Source: Mobilitalea sibirica (lineage in GTDB: Bacteria > Bacillota > Clostridia > Lachnospirales > Lachnospiraceae). Taken from it: a stretch of DNA of 64,000 bases. The stretch covers positions 124,001 through 188,000 of the forward strand of contig NZ_JAEAGR010000006.1 in the NCBI RefSeq assembly GCF_015999265.1. Direction: 5' to 3'. Shown here piece after piece: positions 9,562-18,726 of this stretch. Position 1 is the stretch's first letter; the number at the start of each line of letters is the position of its first letter. The notes below the pieces were generated by a model. The model did not search any database. It was given only the letters and a program-made list of their open reading frames with translations, and was not told the DNA's origin. A program made the position numbers and the translations under genes.

Positions 9562-9717
9562 GATTTTCCTCCTTAAAATAATGTATATTTTTATTTAAAT
9601 GAGACATTAATTATTATTTTATAACAAAAGTAGATGTAATATAAATTAACTTTTATATTCTTCCCAAATACATTATAAAATAATATTATTTAGCAAACGA
9701 ACTAAAAACGGAGATAA

Positions 9718-9950
9718 TAAAAAAATCCTCTCTTACCCATACATATACAATGGGACGAAAGGAATCCGTGTTGCCACCCAAATTGCCGATATGAAACCGG
9801 CCACTCGTTCGTAGGATAAAGGGTACGAACCTTCCGGCTTATCGCCGGCAGCTCCAAAAGTGGAAAGATTTAACCTTTCGCCGATTCGCACCAACCATCG
9901 GCTCTCTGAAGAAATGCATAAATCGTAGCTTTTATCATCGCTTGTTTAAC
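9718..9950 (-). promoter_or_regulatory. T-box leader of serS
   Basis: Read on the minus strand the leader has the stem I signature AGAGAGCCGATGGTTGGTG..AATCGGC, then the T-box core TGGGTGGCAACACGG (complement of about 9767-9781), then a GTCCCAT/ATGGG-based terminator ending in TTTTTTT at about 9718-9724. Uncharged tRNA-Ser should stabilise the antiterminator. The TGGC bulge fits pairing to a tRNA with discriminator G, as in tRNA-Ser. The core differs slightly from the common GGGTGGNACCGCG. The 150 bases between terminator and serS show nothing else. Confidence 0.93.
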
Positions 9951-9966
9951 AGTTTTATTTTTTCTT

Positions 9967-9995
9967 ATTATATAGCCTATTATGTGATTATGCAA
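9967..9995 (-). promoter_or_regulatory. sigma-A promoter of the serS T-box transcript
   Basis: On the minus strand TTGCAT (9990-9995), 17 bases, then TATAAT (9967-9972), located just upstream of T-box stem I. Confidence 0.8.
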
Positions 9996-10132
9996 GAAAA
10001 TTCTAGAAAAACTTATTATATATATCATTACAGACATCATTACAGTAAAGAATCAGTTGCATAAGAGAAGGTTTTTTTGATAGGATATAGTTATTACAAT
10101 AACCAGATAAATACCCGGAAAGGAATTTTCAG

Positions 10133-10816
10133 ATGAATACTTACACAACCATATTGTTGGACGCAGATAATACCATTTTTGATTTTAACGCCTGTGAGGA
10201 TGAGGCATTAAAGCAAACCTTCTTTAAATACGGTTATGCTTATAATGATAAAATAAAGAACCTTTATGAAAAAATTAATATTGATCTATGGAAACAATAT
10301 GAGTTGGGGATTATGGATAGAGAAACGGTGATTTATACCAGGTTTAAAGTTTTGTTTGAGCAGATAGGAATTAAAGACGATGGAATCGCTTTTGAAGATG
10401 ATTATCAGGAACTTCTAGGAATGCAGCATTTTTTTATTGAGGATGCCCCAGAGGTTATCCAGTATCTGCATAATAAATATGATCTGTATATCGTAACGAA
10501 TGGTGTAACCGTTACGCAGTACAGAAGACTTAGAGAATCCGGTATTGACCAGTATATGAAAAAGATTTTTGTATCAGAGGAGACAGGCTATCAAAAACCG
10601 ATGAAAGAATATTTTGACTATTGCTTTGAAAGAATAGAGAGTTTTGATAAAGATAAAACTATAATCATAGGGGATTCACTATCCTCAGATATCAAGGGTG
10701 GCAACAATGCCGGTATAGCAACCTGTTGGTTTAATTTAAAGTCTCAGAATAATGACATTGGTGTAAAAGTTGATTATGAAATAAATCGACTGGTGGATTT
10801 ATATCAAATATTATAA
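10133..10816 (+). CDS. yjjG: YjjG/YfnB-family HAD pyrimidine nucleotidase
   Basis: A 227-residue cytosolic HAD phosphatase. Motif I is LLDADNTIFDF (nucleophile Asp10, acid Asp12), followed by a helical cap; motif II is IVTNGVT; motif III Lys lies in TGYQKPMKEYF; motif IV is IGDSLSSDIKGG. The DADNTIFDF start and TNGV/QKP blocks fit the YjjG group, which dephosphorylates non-canonical pyrimidine nucleoside monophosphates (house-cleaning). Substrate assignment rests on family likeness only. The start follows AAAGGAATTTTCAG. It ends at a long hairpin shared with the convergent CBS gene. Confidence 0.87.
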   Translation: MNTYTTILLDADNTIFDFNACEDEALKQTFFKYGYAYNDKIKNLYEKINIDLWKQYELGIMDRETVIYTRFKVLFEQIGIKDDGIAFEDDYQELLGMQHFFIEDAPEVIQYLHNKYDLYIVTNGVTVTQYRRLRESGIDQYMKKIFVSEETGYQKPMKEYFDYCFERIESFDKDKTIIIGDSLSSDIKGGNNAGIATCWFNLKSQNNDIGVKVDYEINRLVDLYQIL

Positions 10817-11006
10817 AATATCTTTCTATAATATTTGTGCTCTACATGAGAAATTAGGTATATGAGTATGAAATTCTGTTTTATTATTAAAAAGCCGGAC
10901 TATTTTAGATGGTTAATTTGAATACAGGATTAATAATGCAACATATACACAAAAGAAATGATAAGAAGTAATTAATAGAAGTAACAAAATAAGAAAAAAC
11001 AATTAT

Positions 11007-11072
11007 AAGAATAAAGAATAGAAAGTACGTATAATGATATTATAGATTGACTTTCTATTCTTTATTCTTTTC
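11007..11072. terminator. bidirectional terminator
   Basis: A perfect 20-bp stem (11007-11026 with 11050-11069), AT-rich, with T-rich or A-rich flanks on both sides. It lies between convergent yjjG and the CBS-domain gene. Confidence 0.85.
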
Positions 11073-11077
11073 CAAGA

Positions 11078-11503
11078 TTAACGGATATGTCCTCCTGGTT
11101 CGGAGATGTTTTTAAGAGCTTGTTCCGCACTGTTTTGCTCGGAAGGCTCCAAGGAAATATCTCCCAGAGCTACAATTCCGACAAGGCTGTTATTCTCGAT
11201 GATAGGAAGGCGCCGTATCTGGCGATCACTCATTAATCTGGCTGCATCTCTTACATCCATCTCAGGACTTCCAACAACCAAATTGGTTGTCATAACATCA
11301 CCAACACGCTGATGATTATCCTGTCCCGAAGCAACAGATCGAACTGCTATATCTCTATCTGTTACAATACCGATCACTTTATCATTCGTACATACAGGAA
11401 TGGAGCCGCAATCATATTGTTTCATAAGCTGAGCAGCTCTTTCAATTGTATCATCGGATCTTAGACTGGCAATATCCTTTGACATAATATCTCTTACTTT
11501 CAT
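11078..11503 (-). CDS. tandem CBS-domain protein
   Basis: A 141-residue protein of two CBS motifs: VRDIMSKDIASLRSDDTIERAA..VIGIVTDRDIAVR, then VGDVMTTNLVVGSPEMDVRDAARLM..LVGIVALGDIS. A CBS pair forms a Bateman module that binds adenine nucleotides or similar ligands and senses energy or stress; standalone versions often act on partner proteins. The start at 11503 follows AATGGAGGTGAATGCT; an in-frame Met ten codons earlier lacks such a site. The partner cannot be read from the context, a metallophosphoesterase gene upstream on the same strand. Confidence 0.9.
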   Translation of the reverse strand: MKVRDIMSKDIASLRSDDTIERAAQLMKQYDCGSIPVCTNDKVIGIVTDRDIAVRSVASGQDNHQRVGDVMTTNLVVGSPEMDVRDAARLMSDRQIRRLPIIENNSLVGIVALGDISLEPSEQNSAEQALKNISEPGGHIR

Positions 11504-11606
11504 AGCATTCACCTCCATTGTTAGATTACCCATGGGAGGTGAATTTTATAAATTAAATTATTATCTTTTAAGTGGAAACAATAATTCTAAATCATCGAAA
11601 TAGTAT

Positions 11607-12557
11607 TTAATCATCATCCTCAATTTCTGTACAATTTGATTTATAATCATTATATACGGGATTATTTTTGCAATCGTATTTTTCAATCGGTTCCGGTCCT
11701 CTCACAACATTTCGTTCAATACGCATTGTTCCGTTCAAGTCTGCTGTAATTCTCCAATCAACCATAAGGATTTGATTGTCAATAATTTCTATACCGGGAA
11801 TTCCTCTTGTATTAATACAACAGCCAGTGTTAAAGTAGGGAAGTTCTTGGTTTTTTGGAAATTTAGGTCTATGGGTGTGACCGCATATTAGCATCATTTT
11901 ATTCTTTTTGATCCATTTTAGATAATTTTTCTCTACCTTATGTCGTTTATAATAGTTTCTTGCAGGACTGGAAGGGTTTTCGAAACCGACGATGTGCATA
12001 AAACGCCAGAAATACCTGAGAAGTAACATGGATAATTTCCAAAACTGATCATTCATGAAATCACCCTGATGCCCGTGTACGGTTAATATCTCCTGGCCGG
12101 TTGTTTTGTTTTTTAACAAAAGAGCCTCCAGAGGACAGATACCTTTAAAGAGTTCTACCCGTTTCTGATTATATTCATCATAAAAGCTGTAATAGTTTTC
12201 ACGGACAAAATCCTTTGATTTTAAGTAAATATTATGATTGCCATATAACATAATCAACCGATTATCATCAAAGAATTTTTTAAGGGCTATAAAGATATCC
12301 TTGTGGGCTAAACGGATATGCTTAAAATGCGGATGCTCCCAAAGCTCATCGCCATCCCCTGCTTCCACATAAGTATAACCGTTTTCATAGTAGTAATTTA
12401 AGGCATGCAAAAAAATGTGCTGATTTCTGGTAAACTCATCCGAGACACTGTCATCGCCACGGTGTACATCGCTAAAGAAGATATACTTTGAATTCATGTC
12501 AAAGTTCACGACTTTTGCGCTTTTATAAGCTTGTGTTAACCGTTTATCTGTTTTCAA
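11607..12557 (-). CDS. calcineurin-like metallophosphoesterase
   Basis: A 316-residue cytosolic phosphoesterase with the five metal motifs: SDVHRGD, GDGDELWE, YGNHN, HGHQGD and GHTHRP. The second motif has GDGDE where many relatives have GDxxD, and the third has GNHN rather than GNHD/E; both keep side chains able to bind metal. The general fold resembles UDP-2,3-diacylglucosamine hydrolase (LpxH)-like enzymes, but a Gram-positive has no lipid A, so the substrate is unknown. The start is TTG at 12557 with GAGGAA seven bases upstream. The gene is followed, 100 bases on, by the CBS protein on the same strand. Confidence 0.85.
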   Translation of the reverse strand: MKTDKRLTQAYKSAKVVNFDMNSKYIFFSDVHRGDDSVSDEFTRNQHIFLHALNYYYENGYTYVEAGDGDELWEHPHFKHIRLAHKDIFIALKKFFDDNRLIMLYGNHNIYLKSKDFVRENYYSFYDEYNQKRVELFKGICPLEALLLKNKTTGQEILTVHGHQGDFMNDQFWKLSMLLLRYFWRFMHIVGFENPSSPARNYYKRHKVEKNYLKWIKKNKMMLICGHTHRPKFPKNQELPYFNTGCCINTRGIPGIEIIDNQILMVDWRITADLNGTMRIERNVVRGPEPIEKYDCKNNPVYNDYKSNCTEIEDDD

Positions 12558-12775
12558 AGCCGAATTCCTCGCTTTTTTTGTATTTATTCCAAGTATTCAT
12601 ACCTAATATTATACAGATACTTAACTAGGTTATGCAGGATTATGCTATTTTATATAGTTCTAATAAAGAATATAGAATACTACAAATAGAAGCAGGTCAT
12701 TCATCATTGACAGTCTTTTATGCTTATGTAAAAATTATTAATGTAGCCTATAACTGACTGATAAGGAGATTGCAA

Positions 12776-13744
12776 TTGGATAATCGTATCGAGATTTTAG
12801 TTATGACAAATAGTATCTTTCCTATGAAAGAAGAATATAAAAGAATGATTGAAAATACAACATCGATGATTTCTTTAAACGTAAGAAAGCACGATGAAGT
12901 AACCATGGAGATGGTACAGAAAGCGGAGATTATTTTTGGATGGCCGAGTAAAGAACAGCTAAGGGAAGCCAAGAATTTAAAGTGGCTTCATCTACCCAGC
13001 GCCGGTGCAGATCGGTTTGTTGATAAAGAGTCTTATTGTAATAAGGAGATTGTATTAACCAATAGCAGTGGTGTATTTGGCTTACCCATTGCAGAACATG
13101 TCTTTGCTATGATACTTTCCTATAATCGTAAGCTTCAGGAGTATGCTTACCAAAAGGCAGAAAGAAAGTGGCAGGGGGTTAGTGGTGAAAGAGATTTTTA
13201 CGGTTCCACGATAGGAATAATAGGAATGGGTGATATCGGCACTGAAGTGGCAAAGAGGGCGAAAGTCTGGGGGGCCAATGTTCTTGGAATCAAAAGAACA
13301 ATAACCGAAACACCGGAATATGTTGATCGGATTTATAGCACGGAGGAGATAGATAAAGTATTAGCAGAATCTGATTATATTGTACTGGCCCTACCAAGTA
13401 CGCCAAAAACCCAAGAAATTATATCGGAAGAGAAATTAAAGATTATGAAATCGGATGCTTTCATAATTAATGTAGGCAGAGGATCACTAATAAATCAGGA
13501 GGCTTTGATTAAAGCCCTTAAGGAAGGCTGGATCGGGGGAGCGGGAATCGATGTTACCACGCCGGAGCCCTTACCAGAGGATAATCCGCTATGGGAACTG
13601 CCCAATGTAATTATAACCCCACACTCTTCAGGTGGGTCGCCGTCCAACGATAAAAGAAGAATGAATATCTTTTTAGATAATTTAAATCGATATTTGAAAC
13701 ATCAACCACTCAGAAACACGGTTGATTTTAGGGAAGGCTATTAA
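12776..13744 (+). CDS. D-isomer-specific 2-hydroxyacid dehydrogenase
   Basis: A 322-residue NAD(P)-dependent dehydrogenase. The N-terminal part is the split substrate domain; the Rossmann domain carries STIGIIGMGDIGTEVAKRAK (GxGxxG) at about residues 145-165. Catalytic residues are the Arg of INVGRGSLINQEAL, the Glu of DVTTPEPLPEDNPL and the His of ITPHSSGG. It probably interconverts a 2-keto acid and a D-2-hydroxy acid; the precise substrate is not decidable. I choose TTG at 12776, seven bases after AAGGAG, over the TTG at 12770, which overlaps that site. It is monocistronic, closed by a long hairpin repeat. Confidence 0.88.
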   Translation: MDNRIEILVMTNSIFPMKEEYKRMIENTTSMISLNVRKHDEVTMEMVQKAEIIFGWPSKEQLREAKNLKWLHLPSAGADRFVDKESYCNKEIVLTNSSGVFGLPIAEHVFAMILSYNRKLQEYAYQKAERKWQGVSGERDFYGSTIGIIGMGDIGTEVAKRAKVWGANVLGIKRTITETPEYVDRIYSTEEIDKVLAESDYIVLALPSTPKTQEIISEEKLKIMKSDAFIINVGRGSLINQEALIKALKEGWIGGAGIDVTTPEPLPEDNPLWELPNVIITPHSSGGSPSNDKRRMNIFLDNLNRYLKHQPLRNTVDFREGY

Positions 13745-13782
13745 TATATAGGACTTGATGTTTAATTGTAAAGCAGAATGAT

Positions 13783-13885
13783 AAGGGGATGTTTCAAAAA
13801 GTTAAGATGGGAATATGATTTTACCGTAATGCACTGTTTGAGAGGTAAAATATATTCCCGTTATTATTTTGAAACAGCCCTCTTT
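13783..13885. repeat. hairpin repeat element, copy 1 (terminator)
   Basis: A ~100-base inverted repeat. Outer arms are GGGATGTTTCAAAA and TTTTGAAACAGCCC; inner arms are GGGAATATGATTTTACC and GGTAAAATATATTCCC. A homologous copy lies at 50802-50894. It sits between convergent genes (dehydrogenase and MFS exporter) and ends in a T-run on the plus strand, so it likely terminates transcription. Confidence 0.8.
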
Positions 13886-13892
13886 GACTGCT

Positions 13893-15200
13893 TTAATACT
13901 CCTGCATAGCCTTACTTTTATACATAAACAGGGCGGATAGGATAAAATAAAAGCCGGTGATAAAGAACAGGAAGTAAGCAGGAATAATCTCCATTGTAAC
14001 TCCGGCTAGGATAATACCAAGGGGCATTAGACTGGAAGAAATCATGGCTAATATACCCATAACCCGGCCCAGCATGTGCTCTGGAATAGACCTTTGCGTT
14101 ACAACCTGTAACGGAAGATCTACTAATAACAAAAAGAAAGCAAAAGTGACGGCCATAATAAGATACAGACTAAAAACAACATGAGTGTTAAGCCCGCTTA
14201 GGAAACTTAGTCCGGGAAGACCCATGATAATTAATGAGGCTCCCATTCCTATAATACCTCGGGTTAGGTCTTTTCTTTTTTTCTCCTTTTCCGGAAGCTT
14301 TCCAATCACTATTGCAGCGAATAACATACCAACGGAAAACGCACCTTCAATCAAACCATATTGGATAGAGGACATTTTAAGGGTATTGATAACTAGAAAG
14401 GGAAATATAACGGTAAGGCTTGCAGTAATTAAAAAGTTAAAGGTCATGGAGAAGGGTATCAGTCTACATAAGACTTTATTGGTTTTTATATAAGCAAATA
14501 CTTCTTTGATATCCTCGCCTATGGATTTCATACTCATATTACCGGTAGGCTTTTGTTGGTTTGTGGAGCTGTTAAGATTAAAGTTAATAAATAACTCTGA
14601 AATTGCAGATAACAGAAAGGATACTCCGTTAATAAACAAAAATAAATTGATAGAAACAAAACCGAATACCAGACCTGCAAGTATTGGTCCCAATACCTGA
14701 CTACCTGAATCAATAGCACGATTATAAGAGTTTATCTTAACAAGATTATGATCGTAAACCAATCGAGGAATAGCAGCTGAAAAACAGGTATTGAAAAAGG
14801 TACTGATGATAGCCAGGAGCAAAGTGGCTATATAGATGAAAGGAATTCTCAATCCATAAAGAAAACTTAAGGTAAGAAGAGCTAATACGACAGTCCCGCT
14901 TAAGAAATCCAAAATCACGATTAATTTTTTCTTATCTACCCGATCAGATAATGAGCCGGCTACCGGACTTAATATTACTCTTGGCAGCGTGCCGATTAAA
15001 ATGCTGAGAGCAAAGGACATTCCTGACCCGGTCACTCTTAAAATATAAAGAGATATAGCGAAGGAATAGATATAAGTACCAAGTAAAGATACAGTCTTAC
15101 CCAATGAAAATAAAATTAAATTAAACTTTTCTTTAGAACTATTAATTTCATAAGGAAGTGACAATCCATTAATCTTTGTGTTTTCATATTTTGTATCCAA
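13893..15200 (-). CDS. MFS exporter (macrolide-efflux-like, MFS_3)
   Basis: A 435-residue protein with 12 predicted membrane helices, of the drug-exporting MFS_3 group (YSFAISLYILRVTGSGMSFA at the start, then the SPVAGSLSDRVDKKK loop 2-3 motif). Relatives export macrolides or enterobactin-type compounds. The start is TTG at 15200 with GGAGTG upstream. Its promoter is an exact consensus flanked by AT-rich inverted repeats, so it is probably held off by a repressor and induced. The divergent neighbour is an XRE-TPR regulator, the best local candidate. The transported compound is unknown. Confidence 0.88.
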   Translation of the reverse strand: MDTKYENTKINGLSLPYEINSSKEKFNLILFSLGKTVSLLGTYIYSFAISLYILRVTGSGMSFALSILIGTLPRVILSPVAGSLSDRVDKKKLIVILDFLSGTVVLALLTLSFLYGLRIPFIYIATLLLAIISTFFNTCFSAAIPRLVYDHNLVKINSYNRAIDSGSQVLGPILAGLVFGFVSINLFLFINGVSFLLSAISELFINFNLNSSTNQQKPTGNMSMKSIGEDIKEVFAYIKTNKVLCRLIPFSMTFNFLITASLTVIFPFLVINTLKMSSIQYGLIEGAFSVGMLFAAIVIGKLPEKEKKRKDLTRGIIGMGASLIIMGLPGLSFLSGLNTHVVFSLYLIMAVTFAFFLLLVDLPLQVVTQRSIPEHMLGRVMGILAMISSSLMPLGIILAGVTMEIIPAYFLFFITGFYFILSALFMYKSKAMQEY

Positions 15201-15224
15201 AATTCACACACTCCTTTTCAAAAT

Positions 15225-15306
15225 GTTAAATTAAATTAAACTTTATAGTTGTATTATATGGAAATATATAATGTTTGTCAACAATAAAATTAAATTTAAT
15301 TAAACA
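15225..15306 (-). promoter_or_regulatory. consensus sigma-A promoter flanked by operator-like repeats
   Basis: Minus strand: TTGACA (15276-15281), exactly 17 bases, TATAAT (15253-15258). On one side, 15225-15244 reads GTTAAATTAAATTAAACTTT; on the other, 15287-15305 contains the palindrome AATTAAATTTAATT followed by AAACATT. The two flanks are inverted copies of a similar AT-rich element. A perfect promoter with flanking repeats suggests repression. Confidence 0.65.
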
Positions 15307-15342
15307 TTATTCTGTAGAATGCAATATAAGTATATTTTAATA

Positions 15343-15371
15343 TTGATTGTTTAAGATATTTTTACTATAAT
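15343..15371 (+). promoter_or_regulatory. sigma-A promoter of the XRE-TPR gene
   Basis: TTGATT (15343-15348), 17 bases, TATAAT (15366-15371), 28 bases before the start codon at 15400. Confidence 0.65.
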
Positions 15372-15399
15372 TAAGATATTATGAATGGAGGATGGCGAT

Positions 15400-16710
15400 A
15401 TGGCTATTAGTTTAGGTGAAAAAATTAAATTATTAAGAAAAGAAATGAAAATGACACAGACGGACTTAGCCGGCAACGAGATGACAAAAAGTATGTTAAG
15501 TCAGATTGAGAACAATAATGCTATGCCTTCTATGAAAAATCTACAATACCTAGCTGCGAGGCTGGGGAAACCGGCATCTTATTTTTTAGAGGACGGTTCC
15601 TATCAGGATAATCTTTTGGTGGATGAGATTCATGGGAAGTTAAAAAAAGTATCATCCATGATTGAGAATCATAAGTATTCAGGTGCAATCACTTATCTTG
15701 AGGAAATCAAAGATCAATATAGCCTGGATAAGAGCAGTAAGCTCTATGCAGATTTCTTATCAAAATACGGGGAATGCTTAATTGAACTGGAACACTATGA
15801 GGAAGGTAAGAATTATATATCACAAGCAGTAGCTATCTTCAAAAATAAGTATCTTTATATCGATGCTGCAAAAACATATCAATTATTAGTCGGAATACCC
15901 TGGAAGAGTTTTGACTATACAAAATGTCTGATGATTATTGAGGAAGCCGATGTCATATATGAAAATTCTATCAATAAGGATTATGCCTTTGAGATAGAAA
16001 CCTTATATATTCGGTCTATTCTATATGCAGGCTTGGATCGATTAGAGGAGAGTATAGCAGTAACATTGAAAGCTTTGGACATATCGAAGCAAACAAAAAT
16101 TTATTATAAATCTGATGAATTATATAAGAATATGGCCATATTAAATCTGTTTATGGATAGGACAGATCATTTTGATGAGCATTTAACCAAAGCAAAGCAA
16201 TTTGCTGAGTTTAGCGAAAATCTATGGGGAGTGGCCAACATACAGGGGATTTACGGAATGCGTGAAAATCTAATGGGAAATCCAAAGAAGGCGTTGGAAT
16301 ATTTTATACAAGCCATAAATTCTATTGGTAAAGGCGCACCAATTATCCGATCTGAAATGGCCATGTCATATTATACTTTAGGAGAGTATAAGAAAGCATT
16401 GGAGATTATCAATGAAATAAAAGATCCAGAATACACACCATTTAAATTCGATTATCTGATTTTTTGGAGATATAAAACCTTCGAAGGCCTTTGTCTTACT
16501 AAACTGGGAAAACACAAGGAGGCCAAGCAGGCAGTATTAATAGGAATCGAAAAGATGAAGATCGTAGGGGAAACTAAGACTCTCGCAGAAGCATATCGGG
16601 CTCTAAGTGAAATATATTCAGAAACAGGGGACTATGAGAATGCCTTCTCAGCCCTAAAAACTGCGAATAAAATTGATGAAACCGCACAGAGGAATAAGCT
16701 TTACTATTAG
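15400..16710 (+). CDS. XRE-family regulator with C-terminal TPR repeats
   Basis: A 436-residue cytosolic regulator. Residues ~1-65 form an XRE helix-turn-helix (GEKIKLLRKEMKMTQTDLAG, then SKSMLSQIENNNAMPS-like TKSMLSQIENNN). The remainder is a superhelix of about seven TPR units (for example YLEEIKDQYSLD, FLSKYGECLIELEHYEEG, ALSEIYSETGDYENAF). This architecture is that of peptide-binding RRNPP-type regulators and of TPR stress regulators; no cognate peptide gene is visible downstream. ATG 15400 is chosen because GGAGGAT precedes it by seven bases. It is divergent from the MFS exporter and may control it. Confidence 0.85.
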   Translation: MAISLGEKIKLLRKEMKMTQTDLAGNEMTKSMLSQIENNNAMPSMKNLQYLAARLGKPASYFLEDGSYQDNLLVDEIHGKLKKVSSMIENHKYSGAITYLEEIKDQYSLDKSSKLYADFLSKYGECLIELEHYEEGKNYISQAVAIFKNKYLYIDAAKTYQLLVGIPWKSFDYTKCLMIIEEADVIYENSINKDYAFEIETLYIRSILYAGLDRLEESIAVTLKALDISKQTKIYYKSDELYKNMAILNLFMDRTDHFDEHLTKAKQFAEFSENLWGVANIQGIYGMRENLMGNPKKALEYFIQAINSIGKGAPIIRSEMAMSYYTLGEYKKALEIINEIKDPEYTPFKFDYLIFWRYKTFEGLCLTKLGKHKEAKQAVLIGIEKMKIVGETKTLAEAYRALSEIYSETGDYENAFSALKTANKIDETAQRNKLYY

Positions 16711-16825
16711 ATGATTTATTTGTATAATAAGAGTGATTGCTAAACCCTTTTAGCAAGTGAAAGCTATGGACTTCATAGCAAATAATACTACATAAATTAT
16801 AATTTTAAGAAAGGATATCAAAAAA

Positions 16826-18652
16826 ATGAAGACGCTTTATCGATTTAAGCAAAAGCTGGTGTTTCTTTGCTTTCTAAGCTTAGTCTTACCGGTAATTTTA
16901 ACGGCTTGTAGCAAGGATAATACTGGAGGTAGTACCGATAACGAAGGTAATAATACCGTGAAACAAGAAACAGAGAACCTAGATACGAATAATGCAGAAG
17001 ACGATATCCAAACCAATCCGGGGAAAGAGGATAAAGAGGAAGAGGATAAGAAGGAAGAAAATGAAGCAGTAGATTATAAATGGCCTGAGGATTTTTCTTT
17101 ATATGAAGCTTATGAAGATGATTTCCTTTTGGGAACCATATACACAGATGCCAATACAAAAGGTCTCGATATGGAACTAACCTTAAAGCATTTTAACGCT
17201 ATAACCCCGGAAAATCTTATGAAACCGGAGTATATGCAGCCAACGGAAGGAAATTTTCATTATACTCAATCGGATAAGATGGTGCAGTTTGGCCAAGAAC
17301 ATGGTCTGGTTTTAATTGGACATACACTGGCATGGCACAGCCAGAGCGGAAAATGGCTAGGAAGAAATGTTAGCAGAGAAGAGTCAATAGAACAGTTACG
17401 TAGCCATATAACAAATATTGTAGAAAAATACAAAGGGCAGTTTGCGGCATGGGATGTCGTGAATGAAGCAATTAATGACGGAGTCAGACTTCCGGCTGAC
17501 GGCGATTGGACAAAATGTCTTCGCCAGACACAATGGCTGACTTCCATTGGACCGGATTATCTTGAGATGGCATTTACCTTCGCCAGAGAAGCAGACCCGG
17601 ATCTTAAATTATATTACAATGATTATAACTTAAACAGCAAGGATAAAGCGGATATAGTATATGCCATGGTAAAAGACTTTAAGGAAAGAGGCATTCCGAT
17701 TGACGGTATCGGTATGCAGGGACATTATAATACGCAAACGTCAATCGGGACCGTGGAATATAGTTTAAAGAAATTCTCTGAGCTGGGTGTTGAGGTAAGT
17801 ATAACAGAGCTGGATATTACGGTGAATGATGCCGCTCCTAACGGTCTTAGTGAGGAACAGGAAAAAGAACAGGCAATTGTATATGCCCAGTTATTTAAGT
17901 TGTTTAGGGAATATAAGGATATGATTGAAAGAGTAACCTTCTGGGGATATGTAGACCACAGGAGTTGGAGAAGCGATCGATTTCCCTGTCTGTTTAATGA
18001 GGATTTTACTCCGAAGGAAGCAGTATATGCGGTTCTAGACCCGGAGAAATATCTTGAGCTCAACCAGAAACCAGAGGAAGAGGTCGTGGTAAAAGCAGCA
18101 CAAGCGACTTATGGAACCCCTCAAATCGATGGTACAATCGATGATATCTGGACAAATGCGCCTAAGGCAGCTGTAAACAACCAGCTTACGGCCTGGGAAG
18201 GGGCTACTGGTAACGTACAACTTTTATGGGATGAGGGCTTTGTTTATGTATTATTTGACGTACAGGATAGTCTATTGAATAGCCAATCCTTCAATGCATA
18301 TGAACAGGATTCTGTGGAGATATTCTTAGATCAGAAGAACGATAAGACGGCTTATTATGATGTAGATGATGGACAGTACCGTGTAAATTATGAAGGATTA
18401 TCCTCCTTCGGCTCTAAACCCGACAAAGCAGGCTTTAAAGCAGCAGCTAAGAAAACTGATCACGGTTATCTTGTAGAAATGGCTATTCCACTTGTGGAAA
18501 CAGCCAAAGAAGGAATGGTAATGGGCTTTGATGCACAGATTAATGACAGCAATGCAATGGGTATGAGGCAAAGTATTGCTAAATTCAATGATTTAACCGA
18601 TAATTCTTGGGCAACTACAGAAAAATGGGGTGTTCTGGAACTGGTAAAATAA
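16826..18652 (+). CDS. lipid-anchored GH10 endo-1,4-beta-xylanase with CBM9
   Basis: A 608-residue surface lipoprotein (lipobox VILTAC, Cys at residue 28; acidic Asn/Glu-rich spacer to ~85). Residues ~90-410 are glycoside hydrolase family 10: NAITPENLMKPEYMQP, GHTLAWHSQ, acid/base Glu214 in DVVNEAIND, nucleophile Glu328 in ITELDITV, and FWGYVDHRSW. It should cut xylan backbones at the cell surface. Residues ~430-607 are a CBM9-type carbohydrate-binding module (GTPQIDGTIDDIWTNAP, then VQLLWDEGFVYVLFDVQD, DSVEIFLDQKND), which binds sugar chain ends. Both catalytic residues are intact. It is monocistronic with a strong terminator; no other xylan genes are adjacent. Confidence 0.95.
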   Translation: MKTLYRFKQKLVFLCFLSLVLPVILTACSKDNTGGSTDNEGNNTVKQETENLDTNNAEDDIQTNPGKEDKEEEDKKEENEAVDYKWPEDFSLYEAYEDDFLLGTIYTDANTKGLDMELTLKHFNAITPENLMKPEYMQPTEGNFHYTQSDKMVQFGQEHGLVLIGHTLAWHSQSGKWLGRNVSREESIEQLRSHITNIVEKYKGQFAAWDVVNEAINDGVRLPADGDWTKCLRQTQWLTSIGPDYLEMAFTFAREADPDLKLYYNDYNLNSKDKADIVYAMVKDFKERGIPIDGIGMQGHYNTQTSIGTVEYSLKKFSELGVEVSITELDITVNDAAPNGLSEEQEKEQAIVYAQLFKLFREYKDMIERVTFWGYVDHRSWRSDRFPCLFNEDFTPKEAVYAVLDPEKYLELNQKPEEEVVVKAAQATYGTPQIDGTIDDIWTNAPKAAVNNQLTAWEGATGNVQLLWDEGFVYVLFDVQDSLLNSQSFNAYEQDSVEIFLDQKNDKTAYYDVDDGQYRVNYEGLSSFGSKPDKAGFKAAAKKTDHGYLVEMAIPLVETAKEGMVMGFDAQINDSNAMGMRQSIAKFNDLTDNSWATTEKWGVLELVK

Positions 18653-18669
18653 TGTCGTAACGATATAAA

Positions 18670-18726
18670 AATATCTCCTATGGACCTTGGAATATTATAC
18701 TAAGGGGCTATAGGAGATTTTTTTGA
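18670..18726 (+). terminator. intrinsic terminator of the xylanase gene
   Basis: ATCTCCTATGGACCTT pairs with AAGGGGCTATAGGAGAT, then TTTTTTT. The following 370 bases hold only a 31-codon frame (18875-18970, ending ERFSDIIRLYIIKQNLIPE) without a ribosome-binding site, perhaps a gene remnant. Confidence 0.9.

Noticed and set aside
16735-16790. Twin small hairpins (TTGCTA/TAGCAA and GCTATG/CATAGC) before the xylanase gene
   Set aside because: Stems are short and without T-runs; they could be chance, so no feature was recorded.
16845-17159. Tyr/Leu-rich minus-strand frame within the xylanase gene
   Set aside because: Antisense of the lipoprotein spacer and GH10 start; no start signal of its own.
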